Under the pieces are notes generated by a model. The model made no database searches, was not told where the DNA came from, and saw nothing but the letters and a program-made list of their open reading frames with translations. The position numbers and the translations under genes were made by a program. 64,000 nt of DNA from Alicycliphilus denitrificans K601 (GTDB lineage Bacteria; Pseudomonadota; Gammaproteobacteria; Burkholderiales; Burkholderiaceae_C), in the NCBI RefSeq assembly GCF_000204645.1, contig NC_015422.1:1426001-1490000 (forward strand). Reading direction: 5' to 3'. Every line of letters starts with the position of its first letter. Position 1 is the first letter of the stretch. This document shows positions 37,269 to 46,122 of this stretch, one piece after another.

Positions 37269-38681
37269 ATGAAGCATACCGCCCTTGCCGCCACCGCCTT
37301 GCTGCTCGCCGCCGGCTGCTCCACGCAGCCCGCGTACCAGCGCCCCGCGATCGCGCTGCCCGCGCAGTTCAAGGAGGCCACGGCCGCCGCCGCGCAGGCC
37401 GGCATCTGGCGCCCCGCGCAGCCGCAGGACGCAGCGCCGCCCGAAGAGTGGTGGCGCCTGTACGGCGATCCCGTGCTCGACGACCTGCAGCAGCGCGCTG
37501 CCGTTGCCAACCCCGGCATCGCCCAGGCCGTGGCGCGCCTGCGCGCGGCGCAGGCGGCCGTGGCCGGCAGCCGCGCCGCGCTGCTGCCCACGCTGGGCGC
37601 CAGCAGCAGCGCCACGCGCGCGCGCGGCGCCAGTACCGCGAACACGGCCGGCCCCGCCACCAGCTACTCGCTGGGCCTGAACGCGGGCTGGGAGATCGAC
37701 CTGTGGGGCCGCCTCTCGGGCGCTGCCAGCGCCGCAGAGGCCAGCGCCCAGGCCAGCGGCGCGGACCTGGCCGCCGCGCGCCTGTCGCTGCAGGCCACAG
37801 CCGCGCAGACCTACTTCGCGCTGCGCGCCGCAGAGGCGCAAGGCGCGCTGCTGCGGGACACGCTCGCCGCCTACGAGCAAAGCTGGCAGCTCACGCGCAA
37901 CCGCGAGCGCGCAGGCGTCGCATCGCCCGCCGACGTGGCCCAGGCCGAGGCGCAGTACAAGAGCACGCAGGCCCAGCTGCTCGAAGCCGAGACCAGCCGC
38001 GCGCAGATCGAGCACGCGCTCGCCGCGCTCATCGGCCTGCCGCCCGCCGCCTTCGGCCTGGACGCCACGGCCCGCCTGCCCGCGCCGCCCGAGGTGCCGG
38101 CCGAGCTGCCGTCGCGGCTGCTGGAACGCCGCCCCGACATCGCCGCCGCCGAGCGCCGCGTGGCGGCCGCCAACGCCCAGGTGGGCGTGGCGCAGTCGGC
38201 GTTCTTCCCCGCGCTCACGCTCTCGGCGGCGGGGGGCTGGCGCGGTGCGTCGCTGGGCGACCTGGTCGGCGCGCCCAACCTGTTCTGGTCGCTGGGCCCG
38301 GCGCTTGCGCTCACGCTGTTCGACGGTGGCGCGCGCTCGGCTGCCGTGGAGTCGGCCCGCGCCTCGCTCGACCTGGCGGCGGCCGGCTACCGCCAGGCCG
38401 TCATCACCGCGCTGCAGGAGGTGGAGGACAACCTCGCTGCCGCTACGTCCCTGGCGCGAGAGGAACAGGTGCAGACCGAGGCCGTCGCCGCCGCGCAGAG
38501 GGCGCTCACCATCGCCACCAACCAGTACAAGGCCGGCACGGTGGGCTACCTCAACGTGCTCTCGGCCCAGACCACGGTGCTGTCCGCGCAGCGCGGGCTC
38601 ATCGACGTGAAGAACCGGCGGCTGGCTGCGGTGAACACGCTGCTCAAGAACGTGGCGGGACGGTGGGACGGCCCGCCGTAG
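37269..38681 (+). CDS. outer-membrane efflux factor, NodT/OprM family lipoprotein
   Basis: 470 residues from ATG 37269. Lipobox LLAAGCS, then the family pattern EEWWRLYGDPVLDDLQQRA, long alpha-helical hairpins, QTYFALRAAEAQ, LLERRPDIAAAERRVAAANA and TLFDGGARSAAVESARASLDLA. It forms the outer-membrane channel for the MdtABC-like pump. It starts 2 bp after the mdtC stop, with no ribosome site except the palindrome, so translation is probably coupled. It converges with mutS, leaving only 12 bp between stop codons. Confidence 0.92.
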   Translation: MKHTALAATALLLAAGCSTQPAYQRPAIALPAQFKEATAAAAQAGIWRPAQPQDAAPPEEWWRLYGDPVLDDLQQRAAVANPGIAQAVARLRAAQAAVAGSRAALLPTLGASSSATRARGASTANTAGPATSYSLGLNAGWEIDLWGRLSGAASAAEASAQASGADLAAARLSLQATAAQTYFALRAAEAQGALLRDTLAAYEQSWQLTRNRERAGVASPADVAQAEAQYKSTQAQLLEAETSRAQIEHALAALIGLPPAAFGLDATARLPAPPEVPAELPSRLLERRPDIAAAERRVAAANAQVGVAQSAFFPALTLSAAGGWRGASLGDLVGAPNLFWSLGPALALTLFDGGARSAAVESARASLDLAAAGYRQAVITALQEVEDNLAAATSLAREEQVQTEAVAAAQRALTIATNQYKAGTVGYLNVLSAQTTVLSAQRGLIDVKNRRLAAVNTLLKNVAGRWDGPP

Positions 38682-38693
38682 CGGCCGCTTCCG

Positions 38694-41306
38694 CTACGGC
38701 GCCAGCCGCTTGAGCTGGTACAGCGCGTCCAGCGCTTCGCGCGGGCTCAGCGCATCGGGGTTGATCTGCGCCAGGGCCGCCTCCACGGGGCTTGCCGCCT
38801 GCACCTCGGGCGCGGGCGGCGGGGCGAACAGGTCCACCTGCAGGTCGTCCTCGCCCGCGCGCTCTTCCAGCGCGGCGAGGGTGTGGCGCGCGTGGTGCAG
38901 CACGGCGGCGGGCACGCCGGCCAGCTTGGCCACCTGGATGCCGTAGCTGCGGCTGGCCGGGCCGGGCTGGATCTCGTGCAGGAAGACGATGTCGTGCCCC
39001 GACTCGGTAGCGCCCACGTGCACGTTCACCGCGTGCTGGTGGCGCGCCGAGAGTTCGGTGAGCTCGAAGTAGTGCGTGGCGAACAGCGTGAACGCCTTGG
39101 TGCGGTCGTGCAGGTGCGTGGCGATGCCGCTGGCCAGCGCCAGGCCGTCGAAGGTGCTGGTGCCGCGGCCGATCTCGTCCATCAGCACCAGGCTGTGCGG
39201 CGTGGCCGCGTGCAGGATCTGCGCCGCCTCGGTCATCTCCAGCATGAAGGTGGACTGGGCATTCGCCAGGTCGTCGGCGGCGCCGATGCGCGTGTGGATG
39301 GCGTCTATCGGCCCCAGGCGGCAGGCCGTGGCCGGCACGTGGCTGCCCATGCTGGCCAGCAGCACGATCAGCGCCACTTGGCGCATGTAGGTCGATTTGC
39401 CGCCCATGTTGGGGCCGGTGATGATCTGCATGCGCGTGTTGGCGTTCAGCCGCGTGTGGTTGGGGATGAAGGCGCCGCTGGACGTTTCGGCCAGCCGCGC
39501 CTGCACCACCGGGTGGCGGCCCGCCTCGATGTCGATGCAGGGCTCGGCCACGAACTGCGGCGCGCACCAGTCGAGCGTGAGCGAGCGCTCGGCCAGGCAG
39601 CACAGCACGTCCAGCGCGGCCAGGGCCTGGGCCAGGCGCGTGAGCCGCGGCACGTGGGGCTGGAGCTGGTCCAGCACCTGCTCGTACAGCCATTTCTCGC
39701 GCGCCAGGCCGCGCTCCTGCGCCGACAGGGCCTTGTCCTCGAAGCTCTTCAGCTCGGGCGTGATGAAGCGTTCGGCGTTCTTGAGCGTCTGGCGGCGGCG
39801 GTAGTCGCCCGGCACCTTGTCCACGTGGCTGCTGGTGACCTCGATGTAGAAGCCGTGCACCTTGTTGAACTGCACGCGCAGGTTGGGAATGCCGGTGCGC
39901 GCCTTCTCGCGCGTCTCCAGGTCGAGCAGGAAGCCGTCGCAGTTGTTCTGTATGGCGCGCAGCTCGTCGAGCTCGGCGTCGAAGCCCGGGGCGATCACGC
40001 CGCCGTCGCGCACCAGGGCGGCGGGCTCCTCCAGGATGGCGGCGCGCAGCAGCGCCGTGCATTCCGCCGGGGGCTGCAGGTCGTTGAATATTTGAGCCAA
40101 AAAGGCCTCTGGCGCTTGACTGGACTGCGCCAGCAGCTCTGATTTCTGTAGTGTGCTGCACAGCGCCACCAGCTCGCGCGGGCGCACCTGGCGCAGCGCG
40201 ATGCGGGCGGTGATGCGCTCCACGTCGCTCACGCCCTTGAGCGCGCCGCGCAGCAGCTGCCAGGGGCCCTGGCCGCCGCCGGTGCCGCGCAGGGCCTGGG
40301 TGGCGGCCAAGCGCCGGCGCGCGTCGCCGCGGTCGCGCCGCGGCTCCAGCAGCCAGGTCTTGAGCAGGCGGCTGCCCATGCCGGTCATGCAGGTGTCCAG
40401 CAGCGAGAACAGCGTGGGCGCGTCCTCGCCGCGCAGGGTCTTGACCAGCTCCAGGTTGCGCCGCGTGGCCAGCGGCAGGTGGATCAGCTCGTCGCTCTGC
40501 TGCACGCGCACGCCGTGCACGTGGCTGAGTGCGCGGCCCTGCGTGTGCTCGGCGTACTGCAGGAGCGCGGCGGCGGCGGCGTGCGCGTCCTGCAGGCCCT
40601 CGGCATTCCAGGCCTGCAGGCTGGCCGCGCCCAGGTGTTCGAGCAGCTTGCGCCGGCCCAGGGCGGCGTCGAACTGCCAGTCGGGGCGCAGGCTCATGGG
40701 GCAGGCGAACATGCCGCCCTGGCGCAGTCCGGCGAGCTGTTCCTCGAAGCGCTGCGTGATGCCCGCGCTGTGGATCAGCTCGCTGGGCGCGATGCGCGCG
40801 AGCCAGGCGCCCAGCTCGGCCTGCGTGCATTCGGCCAGCTGCACCACGCCCTGCGTCACGGCCAGCCAGGCCAGGCCGCAGCGCGCGCGCGCGCCCTGGT
40901 GCACGGCCAACAGCACGGACTCGCTCTTGTCGGGCAGCAGCTCGCTGTCGGTCAGCGTGCCGGGCGTGACCACGCGCACCACCTTGCGCTCCACCGGCCC
41001 CTTGGCCGCACCCACCTCGCCCACCTGCTCGGCAATGGCCACGGATTCGCCCAGCCGGATGAGCCGGCCCAGGTAGTTCTCCAGCGCATGGAAGGGCACG
41101 CCCGCCATGGTCACGGGCTGGCCCGCCGACTGGCCGCGTTGCGTCAGGGTGATGTCCAGCAGGCGCGCGGCCTTCTCCGCGTCGGCGTAGAACAGCTCGT
41201 AGAAGTCGCCCATGCGGTACAGCAGCAGCGTATCCGGGTGCTGGGCTTTGAGGGCCAGGTACTGCGCCATCATCGGCGTGTGTTCTGTCAAATCTGCTTT
41301 GTTCAT
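38694..41306 (-). CDS. mutS: DNA mismatch repair protein MutS
   Basis: 870 residues from ATG 41306 ([20 protein letters not shown]). Mismatch-binding F35-Y36-E37 in RMGDFYELF; connector and lever domains; clamp; ATPase with Walker [10 protein letters not shown] starting at residue 631 and Walker [13 protein letters not shown], then [12 protein letters not shown]-terminal dimerisation part [18 protein letters not shown]. It recognises mismatches as a dimer and recruits MutL. Residues about 388-404 ([17 protein letters not shown]) are encoded by a copy of the dispersed palindrome, in the lever region. The frame is open further upstream, but homology begins at this ATG. Confidence 0.96.
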   Translation of the reverse strand: MNKADLTEHTPMMAQYLALKAQHPDTLLLYRMGDFYELFYADAEKAARLLDITLTQRGQSAGQPVTMAGVPFHALENYLGRLIRLGESVAIAEQVGEVGAAKGPVERKVVRVVTPGTLTDSELLPDKSESVLLAVHQGARARCGLAWLAVTQGVVQLAECTQAELGAWLARIAPSELIHSAGITQRFEEQLAGLRQGGMFACPMSLRPDWQFDAALGRRKLLEHLGAASLQAWNAEGLQDAHAAAAALLQYAEHTQGRALSHVHGVRVQQSDELIHLPLATRRNLELVKTLRGEDAPTLFSLLDTCMTGMGSRLLKTWLLEPRRDRGDARRRLAATQALRGTGGGQGPWQLLRGALKGVSDVERITARIALRQVRPRELVALCSTLQKSELLAQSSQAPEAFLAQIFNDLQPPAECTALLRAAILEEPAALVRDGGVIAPGFDAELDELRAIQNNCDGFLLDLETREKARTGIPNLRVQFNKVHGFYIEVTSSHVDKVPGDYRRRQTLKNAERFITPELKSFEDKALSAQERGLAREKWLYEQVLDQLQPHVPRLTRLAQALAALDVLCCLAERSLTLDWCAPQFVAEPCIDIEAGRHPVVQARLAETSSGAFIPNHTRLNANTRMQIITGPNMGGKSTYMRQVALIVLLASMGSHVPATACRLGPIDAIHTRIGAADDLANAQSTFMLEMTEAAQILHAATPHSLVLMDEIGRGTSTFDGLALASGIATHLHDRTKAFTLFATHYFELTELSARHQHAVNVHVGATESGHDIVFLHEIQPGPASRSYGIQVAKLAGVPAAVLHHARHTLAALEERAGEDDLQVDLFAPPPAPEVQAASPVEAALAQINPDALSPREALDALYQLKRLAP
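40095..40145. repeat. dispersed short palindrome inside mutS (copy 10)
   Basis: 51 bp that align without gaps to the intergenic copy at 4876-4926; by eye about 37 of 50 positions agree, and most differences are in the loop and one arm. Both ends (AAATCA and CCTTTTT on the minus strand) and the arm AAGCGC are kept. It is in frame and uses AT-rich codons unlike the rest of mutS. Confidence 0.7.
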
Positions 41307-41628
41307 TTGAATCAATGACTTACGTTTCTCGCTGCCGGCCCTTCGGGCAAATTGGGGTGATTCTTGCCATGTTTCGCATGCCCTCCCGGATACGGCCCGG
41401 CGACCATGGGCCTTCGCCAGCATGGCGCTGCCGATGTGGGAAGACCGGGCTGCATCGGGCCGCCAGGCTCTGGCAGGTGCAGGTGCGGCGGGATTGGCAC
41501 CCGCCATTCCGTGATCGAACCGGACGGCGCATTCTGATGGATCTGCGGGATCCAGCCGGCCCGCGTGCGGGCAGATGGCCAGGCGACGGGAGGAAGGAGG
41601 CAAGGGCAGCGAAGCCATCCATCCCGAA
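41307..41628. other. 322-bp intergenic region between mutS and the TetR regulator gene
   Basis: No gene supported on either strand. It must contain the mutS promoter. I see only weak hairpins (GGCGGG...CCCGCC near 41489; GCCCGC...GCGGGC near 41560) and no clear -35/-10 pair. Confidence 0.4.
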
Positions 41629-42303
41629 TCATTCCAGGCTGTCGAAAACCGGCCCTTGCACCCTGGCAGGCATTTGCAGAGGCATGTCGACAATCCGTGC
41701 GGCCTCGGAGGCACCAAGCCCCAGGCCGATCAGCACATGCCGGATCAGATTTTCGGCGTGGTTGCTGCGCGTGGGCTCGGTCAGCATGGTCTCTATGCCG
41801 TAGAAGATGGCGCCCAGCGCCATGTCGCGCGCCACCGCCACGTCGGGCACGTTCAGCAATTTGCGCTCCTGGGCGGTGCACAGGTCGCGCGTCACGTATT
41901 TGTCTATGAGCTGGCCCCGCGCCGCGACGCGGGTTCCCACCTGGGTTATGAAGCGGCCCCATTGCGGGTAGCGCAAGGTCATACGCATGTACAGGCGCAT
42001 GCCTATGGCGAAGCGCTCCACGGGATCGTGGTACCGCAGGACCAGGGGATCGACCACGGCCAGGACCTCATCGCTCATGCGTGAAGCCAGTTCCGTCAGC
42101 AACTCGCCGGTGGTCTTGAAGTGGTTGTAGAAGGTGCCGCGCGACACGCCCGCAGCCGCGATCAAGTCGTCGATCACCGTGGCATCGGCCCCCTTGTCGT
42201 TGAACACGCCGATGGCGCTGGTCAGCAGCTGCAGGCGCGTGCGCTCCCGGCGCTGCGCTCCGACACGGGTGCGGTGGTCTTCTGGCGGGGCCTGTGTTTG
42301 CAT
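41629..42303 (-). CDS. TetR/AcrR-family transcriptional regulator
   Basis: 224 residues from ATG 42303 ([14 protein letters not shown]). The N-terminal helix-turn-helix reads [28 protein letters not shown]. The C-terminal ligand domain has no recognised subfamily. It is divergent from the FAH hydrolase and probably controls the aromatic-degradation genes on the other side of the 117-bp shared region. The frame extends to a TTG 9 bp upstream, judged less likely. Confidence 0.88.
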   Translation of the reverse strand: MQTQAPPEDHRTRVGAQRRERTRLQLLTSAIGVFNDKGADATVIDDLIAAAGVSRGTFYNHFKTTGELLTELASRMSDEVLAVVDPLVLRYHDPVERFAIGMRLYMRMTLRYPQWGRFITQVGTRVAARGQLIDKYVTRDLCTAQERKLLNVPDVAVARDMALGAIFYGIETMLTEPTRSNHAENLIRHVLIGLGLGASEAARIVDMPLQMPARVQGPVFDSLE

Positions 42304-42322
42304 GGGTGACAAGGGTAAACAC

Positions 42323-42359
42323 TTAGTTGTCTAAACTATTTGTCATATTGATGATATGA
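42323..42359. promoter_or_regulatory. candidate TetR operator region
   Basis: Two palindromes in the AT-rich divergent region: TTAG-TTGT-CTAA (42323-42334) and TCATAT-TGATG-ATATGA (42343-42359). Placement close to both start codons fits an operator for the adjacent TetR-family repressor. Confidence 0.5.
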
Positions 42360-42420
42360 ACAAAATAAAAAACAATCCATTCTCGTTTTGGACACTTGTC
42401 AAATTTTACTTGGAGGCGAA

Positions 42421-43257
42421 ATGAGATTGTTCCGTTTTGGTGCCGTAGGTCAGGAAAAACCGGGTGCTCTGGACCGCAGCGGCCGCATGAGGGATATGTC
42501 GTTGCTGATCCCCGACTGGACGCCCGAGTGGATGGCTCCCGAGCGCCTGAAGGCCTTGCAGGCCATCGACCTGGACAAGCTGCCCCTGGTCGCCGAGGGC
42601 ACGCGCATCGGCGCGCCGCTGGCCGGCATTCGCCAGTTCGTGGCGATCGGCCTGAACTATCGCCAGCACGCCATGGAAGCGGGCATGGAAATTCCCAGGG
42701 AGCCCGTGGTGTTCAACAAGGCCATTACCTGCATTGCCGGCCCCAACGACACGGTTGAACTGCCACCCGACTCCGTGGAGGGCGACTGGGAGGTGGAGCT
42801 GGGCATCATCATCGGCAGCAAGGCGCAGAAGGTGGGCGAGGCCGAAGCGCTGTCGCATGTGGCCGGCTATGTGCTGGCCAATGACGTGTCCGAGCGCGAA
42901 TGGCAGGCCAAGCGCAATGGCCAATGGGGCAAGGGCAAGAGTTTCGACGGCTTTGGCCCCATAGGCCCCTGGCTGGTGACGACCGACGAGCTGGCCGACC
43001 CGCAGAACGTGCCACTCACGCTGACCGTCAATGGCCAGGTCCGGCAGAAGAGCAACACCTCGGACATGATTTTCCCGGTCGCCTACATCGTGTCCTACCT
43101 GAGCCGGTTCATGACCCTGCTGCCCGGCGATCTCGTGATCACGGGCACGCCCCAGGGCGTGGGCCTGGGCATGAAGCCCCCTGTCTTCCTGCGGCGGGGC
43201 GATGTCATGACGCTGGATGGCGGCGTCCTGGGCACGCAGCGCCAGCAGGTCGTCTAA
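42421..43257 (+). CDS. fumarylacetoacetate hydrolase (FAH) family protein
   Basis: 278 residues; TTGGAGGCGAA precedes the ATG. The C-terminal FAH domain includes GLNYRQHAMEAGM, the metal-binding ELPPDSVEGDWEVELGIIIG, VLANDVSEREWQ, and PGDLVITGTPQGVGLGMKPP. Such enzymes hydrolyse or decarboxylate ring-cleavage products of aromatic degradation. It sits before a broken extradiol dioxygenase and a broken flavin hydroxylase, so its pathway is probably no longer complete. Sequence itself is intact. Confidence 0.87.
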   Translation: MRLFRFGAVGQEKPGALDRSGRMRDMSLLIPDWTPEWMAPERLKALQAIDLDKLPLVAEGTRIGAPLAGIRQFVAIGLNYRQHAMEAGMEIPREPVVFNKAITCIAGPNDTVELPPDSVEGDWEVELGIIIGSKAQKVGEAEALSHVAGYVLANDVSEREWQAKRNGQWGKGKSFDGFGPIGPWLVTTDELADPQNVPLTLTVNGQVRQKSNTSDMIFPVAYIVSYLSRFMTLLPGDLVITGTPQGVGLGMKPPVFLRRGDVMTLDGGVLGTQRQQVV

Positions 43258-43338
43258 ACCTTTCCAACTCTTGTTTCGCGCTTGCTGCCTTGCCAGGCAG
43301 CGGGGCGGAGCTTTGCACCAAAAATCATGGAGACAGGC

Positions 43339-44274
43339 ATGGGTTCGAATACGTCAACCGCCGCCCCGTTGCTTGCCGTGCATTCGGTGGATGAGTTCGC
43401 GTTCAGTGTTCCCGATCTGGAGCAGGCCCGGCACTTCTGCGCCAGTTTCGGCCTGGACGTGCGCGGCGAGGACGGCTGCCTGGCGTTGTATACCCACGGC
43501 CATCCGCACCGCTGGGGGCGCATCCGGCAGGAGGGCGGGCGTAAGCGCCTGCTGTGGATCAGCATGGGCTTCATGCCGAAGACGCGCAGCGATCCGAGCG
43601 GCATCTGGCCTGCCTGAACATGGCGCGCATCGCGCCCCCGGCCGGCGCGGATGCCGGCGGCATCTGGATCGCCGGGCCCGATGGCCTGGCTTTGCAGCTG
43701 AAGGTGGCGCCCAAGTCCTCTCCGCCGGCTCCGTCACCGCAGGCGCAGCCGAAGCACGGCGCCAACTTCGGCCGCGCGCCCACGCGCAGCAAGGTGCAGC
43801 AGGTCAGGCCGCTGTATCTCTCGCACCTGCTGATGTTCAGCGCGGACGTGGTCCGGGCCACGCGCTTTTACGTCGAGGTGCTCGGTCTGCGCGTCTCCGA
43901 CACCTCGGGCGACGTCATCGCCTTCCTCCACAGCCCGCACGACAGCGACTACCACCTGACCGCCCTGGCCAGGTCGGGCGGCCCGGGCCTGCACCACGCC
44001 AGCTGGTGCGTGCCCTCCATCGACGACGTGGAGCCCGGCATGGAGCAGATGAGTGAGGCCGGCTACCCCGATGGCTGGGGCGTGGGCCGCCTCCAACTAC
44101 TTCCGCTACGTGCGCGACCCCTGGGGAAGCTATGCCGAGTATTCGTACGACATCGACTTCGTCGCGCCGGGTGCGCAATGGCCCGCGGCCGACTACCCGC
44201 CCGAGGACCCCCTGTACGTCTGGGGGCCGGCGGTGCCCAAGGACTTCGTCCCCAACCACGAACTGAACGCCTGA
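43339..44274 (+). pseudogene. VOC-family extradiol dioxygenase, frameshifted
   Basis: Intact homology continues through three frames. Frame A, from ATG 43339 (GGAG six bases upstream), reads SVDEFAFSVPDLEQARHFC and breaks near 43570, where GGCTTCATGCC appears to lack one base of an expected TTCTATGCC. Frame B runs from there to about 44090 and holds two metal histidines (SHLLMFSADV, GLHHASWCVP). Near 44087-44092 the frame shifts again, apparently by an internal loss of about 11 bp between GVGR and SNYFRYVRDPWGS. Frame C carries the third ligand region AEYSYDIDF. A translated product would therefore lack the complete active site. Related genes are catechol-type ring-cleavage dioxygenases. Confidence 0.82.
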
Positions 44275-44287
44275 ACCGGAGACAACC

Positions 44288-45100
44288 ATGCAGCAAGAGC
44301 AACACGACTTCTTCGACGTAGCCATCGTCGGCTACGGCCCCGTGAGCGAAATCATGGCGCTGGCCCTGGCAAGTCAGGGGCGCAGCGTCGCCATCTTCGA
44401 GCGCTGGGAAGAACGCTACCCGCTTGGGCTGGGAAGCCGTGGAGGTTGGCCAGACCGCCGAATACGCACGGCTCGTGGTGCGCCGCACGGGCAACGGGCA
44501 GCAGCGCACGGTGCGCTGCCAGTACCTGATTGGCGCTGACGGCGCCAACAGCATCGTGCGCGAAGCCATAGGCAGCGGCCGGGAAGACAAGGGGTTCGAG
44601 GCCGACTGGCTGGTCATCGATGTGCTGCCCAACGAAGGCGTGACGCTCGACATCCCCGCCGCCCGCCTTCCCGCATCTGACGGACGGCATTCTGCGCGGC
44701 GCGCAGGACAAGGCCGCAGGCCTGCTGAGCCCCCATGGCCGGGTCGGGCGCGCAGGCGTGCAAGGGCGTTTCGACGACGTGGTGGCACGGGTTTCGTGCT
44801 CATCAGCCGCAGCCATCGGGCACTGTCGGCCATGGGCGCAGCGGTGGCTGCAGCCTTGCGGCAATTGAACGCCAGGGCGGCCGTCATCGTCCCCGCCGGC
44901 GCGGACGCCGGCCAGCAAGGCTGGGAAGACCTGGATGGCAAGTTCCTGCCGTTCATGGAGCAGCACGGCATAGAGACCATGCTGGTGCGGCCCGACTCTA
45001 TGGCGCGGTTGGCTCCGGGGGGAATCCTCAGACCTTGCTCCTGGATTGCGAGGCGGATTTGAGGAAGTTCGGCCTGAAGAACGCCGAGGCCTGGGGCTCA
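44288..45100 (+). pseudogene. MhpA-like FAD aromatic hydroxylase, multiply disrupted
   Basis: It starts normally ([22 protein letters not shown] site then [11 protein letters not shown]) 13 bp after the dioxygenase remnant. About 100 residues are then missing. The sequence resumes in another frame as [18 protein letters not shown] and [17 protein letters not shown]. More breaks follow near 44660 (frame change), 44783 (GGTGGCACGG, one G short of VVGTGFVLIS) and 44995 (GACTCTATGG, one T short of DFYGAVGSGG). Homology ends near 45100 where the convergent transporter gene stops. Intact relatives are 3-(3-hydroxyphenyl)propionate hydroxylase-type flavoproteins. Confidence 0.82.
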
Positions 45101-46084
45101 CTCCAGCGTCAGCTTTTGCTTGCGCACTACGTCCTTGTAGATAGCGAATTCGTTCCTGATCTGCTCGGCGAACTGCTCGGGCGTATTGGCGATCACCAGC
45201 GAGCCGGTGTCGTCGATGCGCTTTTTCACCGCCGGCTCCGCCAGCACCTTCTTGAGCGCGGCATTGATCCTGTCGACCACCTCCCTGGGTGTGCCCTTGG
45301 GGCCGACGATGCCGTAATAGGCCATGCGGTTCACCGGCTCCAGCCCCACCTCCTTGAAGGTGGGCACGTTGGGCAGGACCGCCAGGCGCTGCGGCGCCGC
45401 CACCACGATGGGGATCAGGCGGCCGTCCCTGATGAAGGGCAGCGATGAGGGCAGGTTGTCCAGATTCATGTTCACCTGGCCGGCCACCACGTCGTTCAGC
45501 GCCGGGCCAGCGCCCCGGTAGGGAATGTGCGTCATCTGCACGCCCGCCATGCCCTTGTAGAGCTCCATCAGCATGTGGGTGATGCTGCCGGTGCCGGTGG
45601 ACGCATACGCGTATTTGCCGGGGCTCTTTTTCAACTCCTCGACGAAGCCCTTGTAGTCGTGCCCCGGGAACCTGGGGTTGACCGCAATGACGTTGGGCGT
45701 CGCGGCGATGTTGATGATGGGCACGAAATCCGTCTCGGGGTCGTATGGGAACTTGGGCGTGATGGCTGGATTGGTGGCCGTGGTGGAGACGGTGGCCACG
45801 CTCAGCGTGTAGCCATCGGGCTTGGCGCGCATGGCCTCGGTCGCGCCGATGGTGCCGCCGGCGCCGCTCTTGTTGTCTACCACCACCGGCTGGCCCAGCT
45901 CGCGCCCCAGCGGGTCGGCCACCACGCGGGCGATGATGTCGGTGGTGCCGCCGGCGGCAAAGGGCACGATCAGGCGTATGGGCTTGCTCGGGTAGGCTGC
46001 CTGGGCCAGCGCAGCAGTTCCTGCCGCGAGTGCCAGGCCGCCGATCAGTGCGTGTGCGCCGGGGCGCAGGGAAAAGCTGGGCAT
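45098..46084 (-). CDS. Bug-family tripartite tricarboxylate transporter substrate-binding protein
   Basis: 328 residues from ATG 46084; an AAGGAG lies nine bases upstream, while an ATG three codons earlier abuts it. Signal peptide (ALIGGLALAAGTAALAQA), then the family start YPSKPIRLIVPFAAGGTTDIIAR, PVVVDNKSGAGGTIG and THIPYRGAGPALNDVVAGQV. Bug receptors bind small carboxylates or aromatic acids in the periplasm; many have no linked transporter, as here. Its 3' end touches the hydroxylase pseudogene. Substrate unknown. Confidence 0.93.
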   Translation of the reverse strand: MPSFSLRPGAHALIGGLALAAGTAALAQAAYPSKPIRLIVPFAAGGTTDIIARVVADPLGRELGQPVVVDNKSGAGGTIGATEAMRAKPDGYTLSVATVSTTATNPAITPKFPYDPETDFVPIINIAATPNVIAVNPRFPGHDYKGFVEELKKSPGKYAYASTGTGSITHMLMELYKGMAGVQMTHIPYRGAGPALNDVVAGQVNMNLDNLPSSLPFIRDGRLIPIVVAAPQRLAVLPNVPTFKEVGLEPVNRMAYYGIVGPKGTPREVVDRINAALKKVLAEPAVKKRIDDTGSLVIANTPEQFAEQIRNEFAIYKDVVRKQKLTLE

Positions 46085-46122
46085 GTGAGTCATCTCCTTT
46101 GGTGGTTGGTAAAAGACAGAAT

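Noticed and set aside
43339..45100. Programmed frameshifting as the reason for the split dioxygenase and hydroxylase frames
   Set aside because: There is no slippery heptamer at the breaks, several lesions are true losses of sequence, and catalytic parts are missing; decay explains it better.
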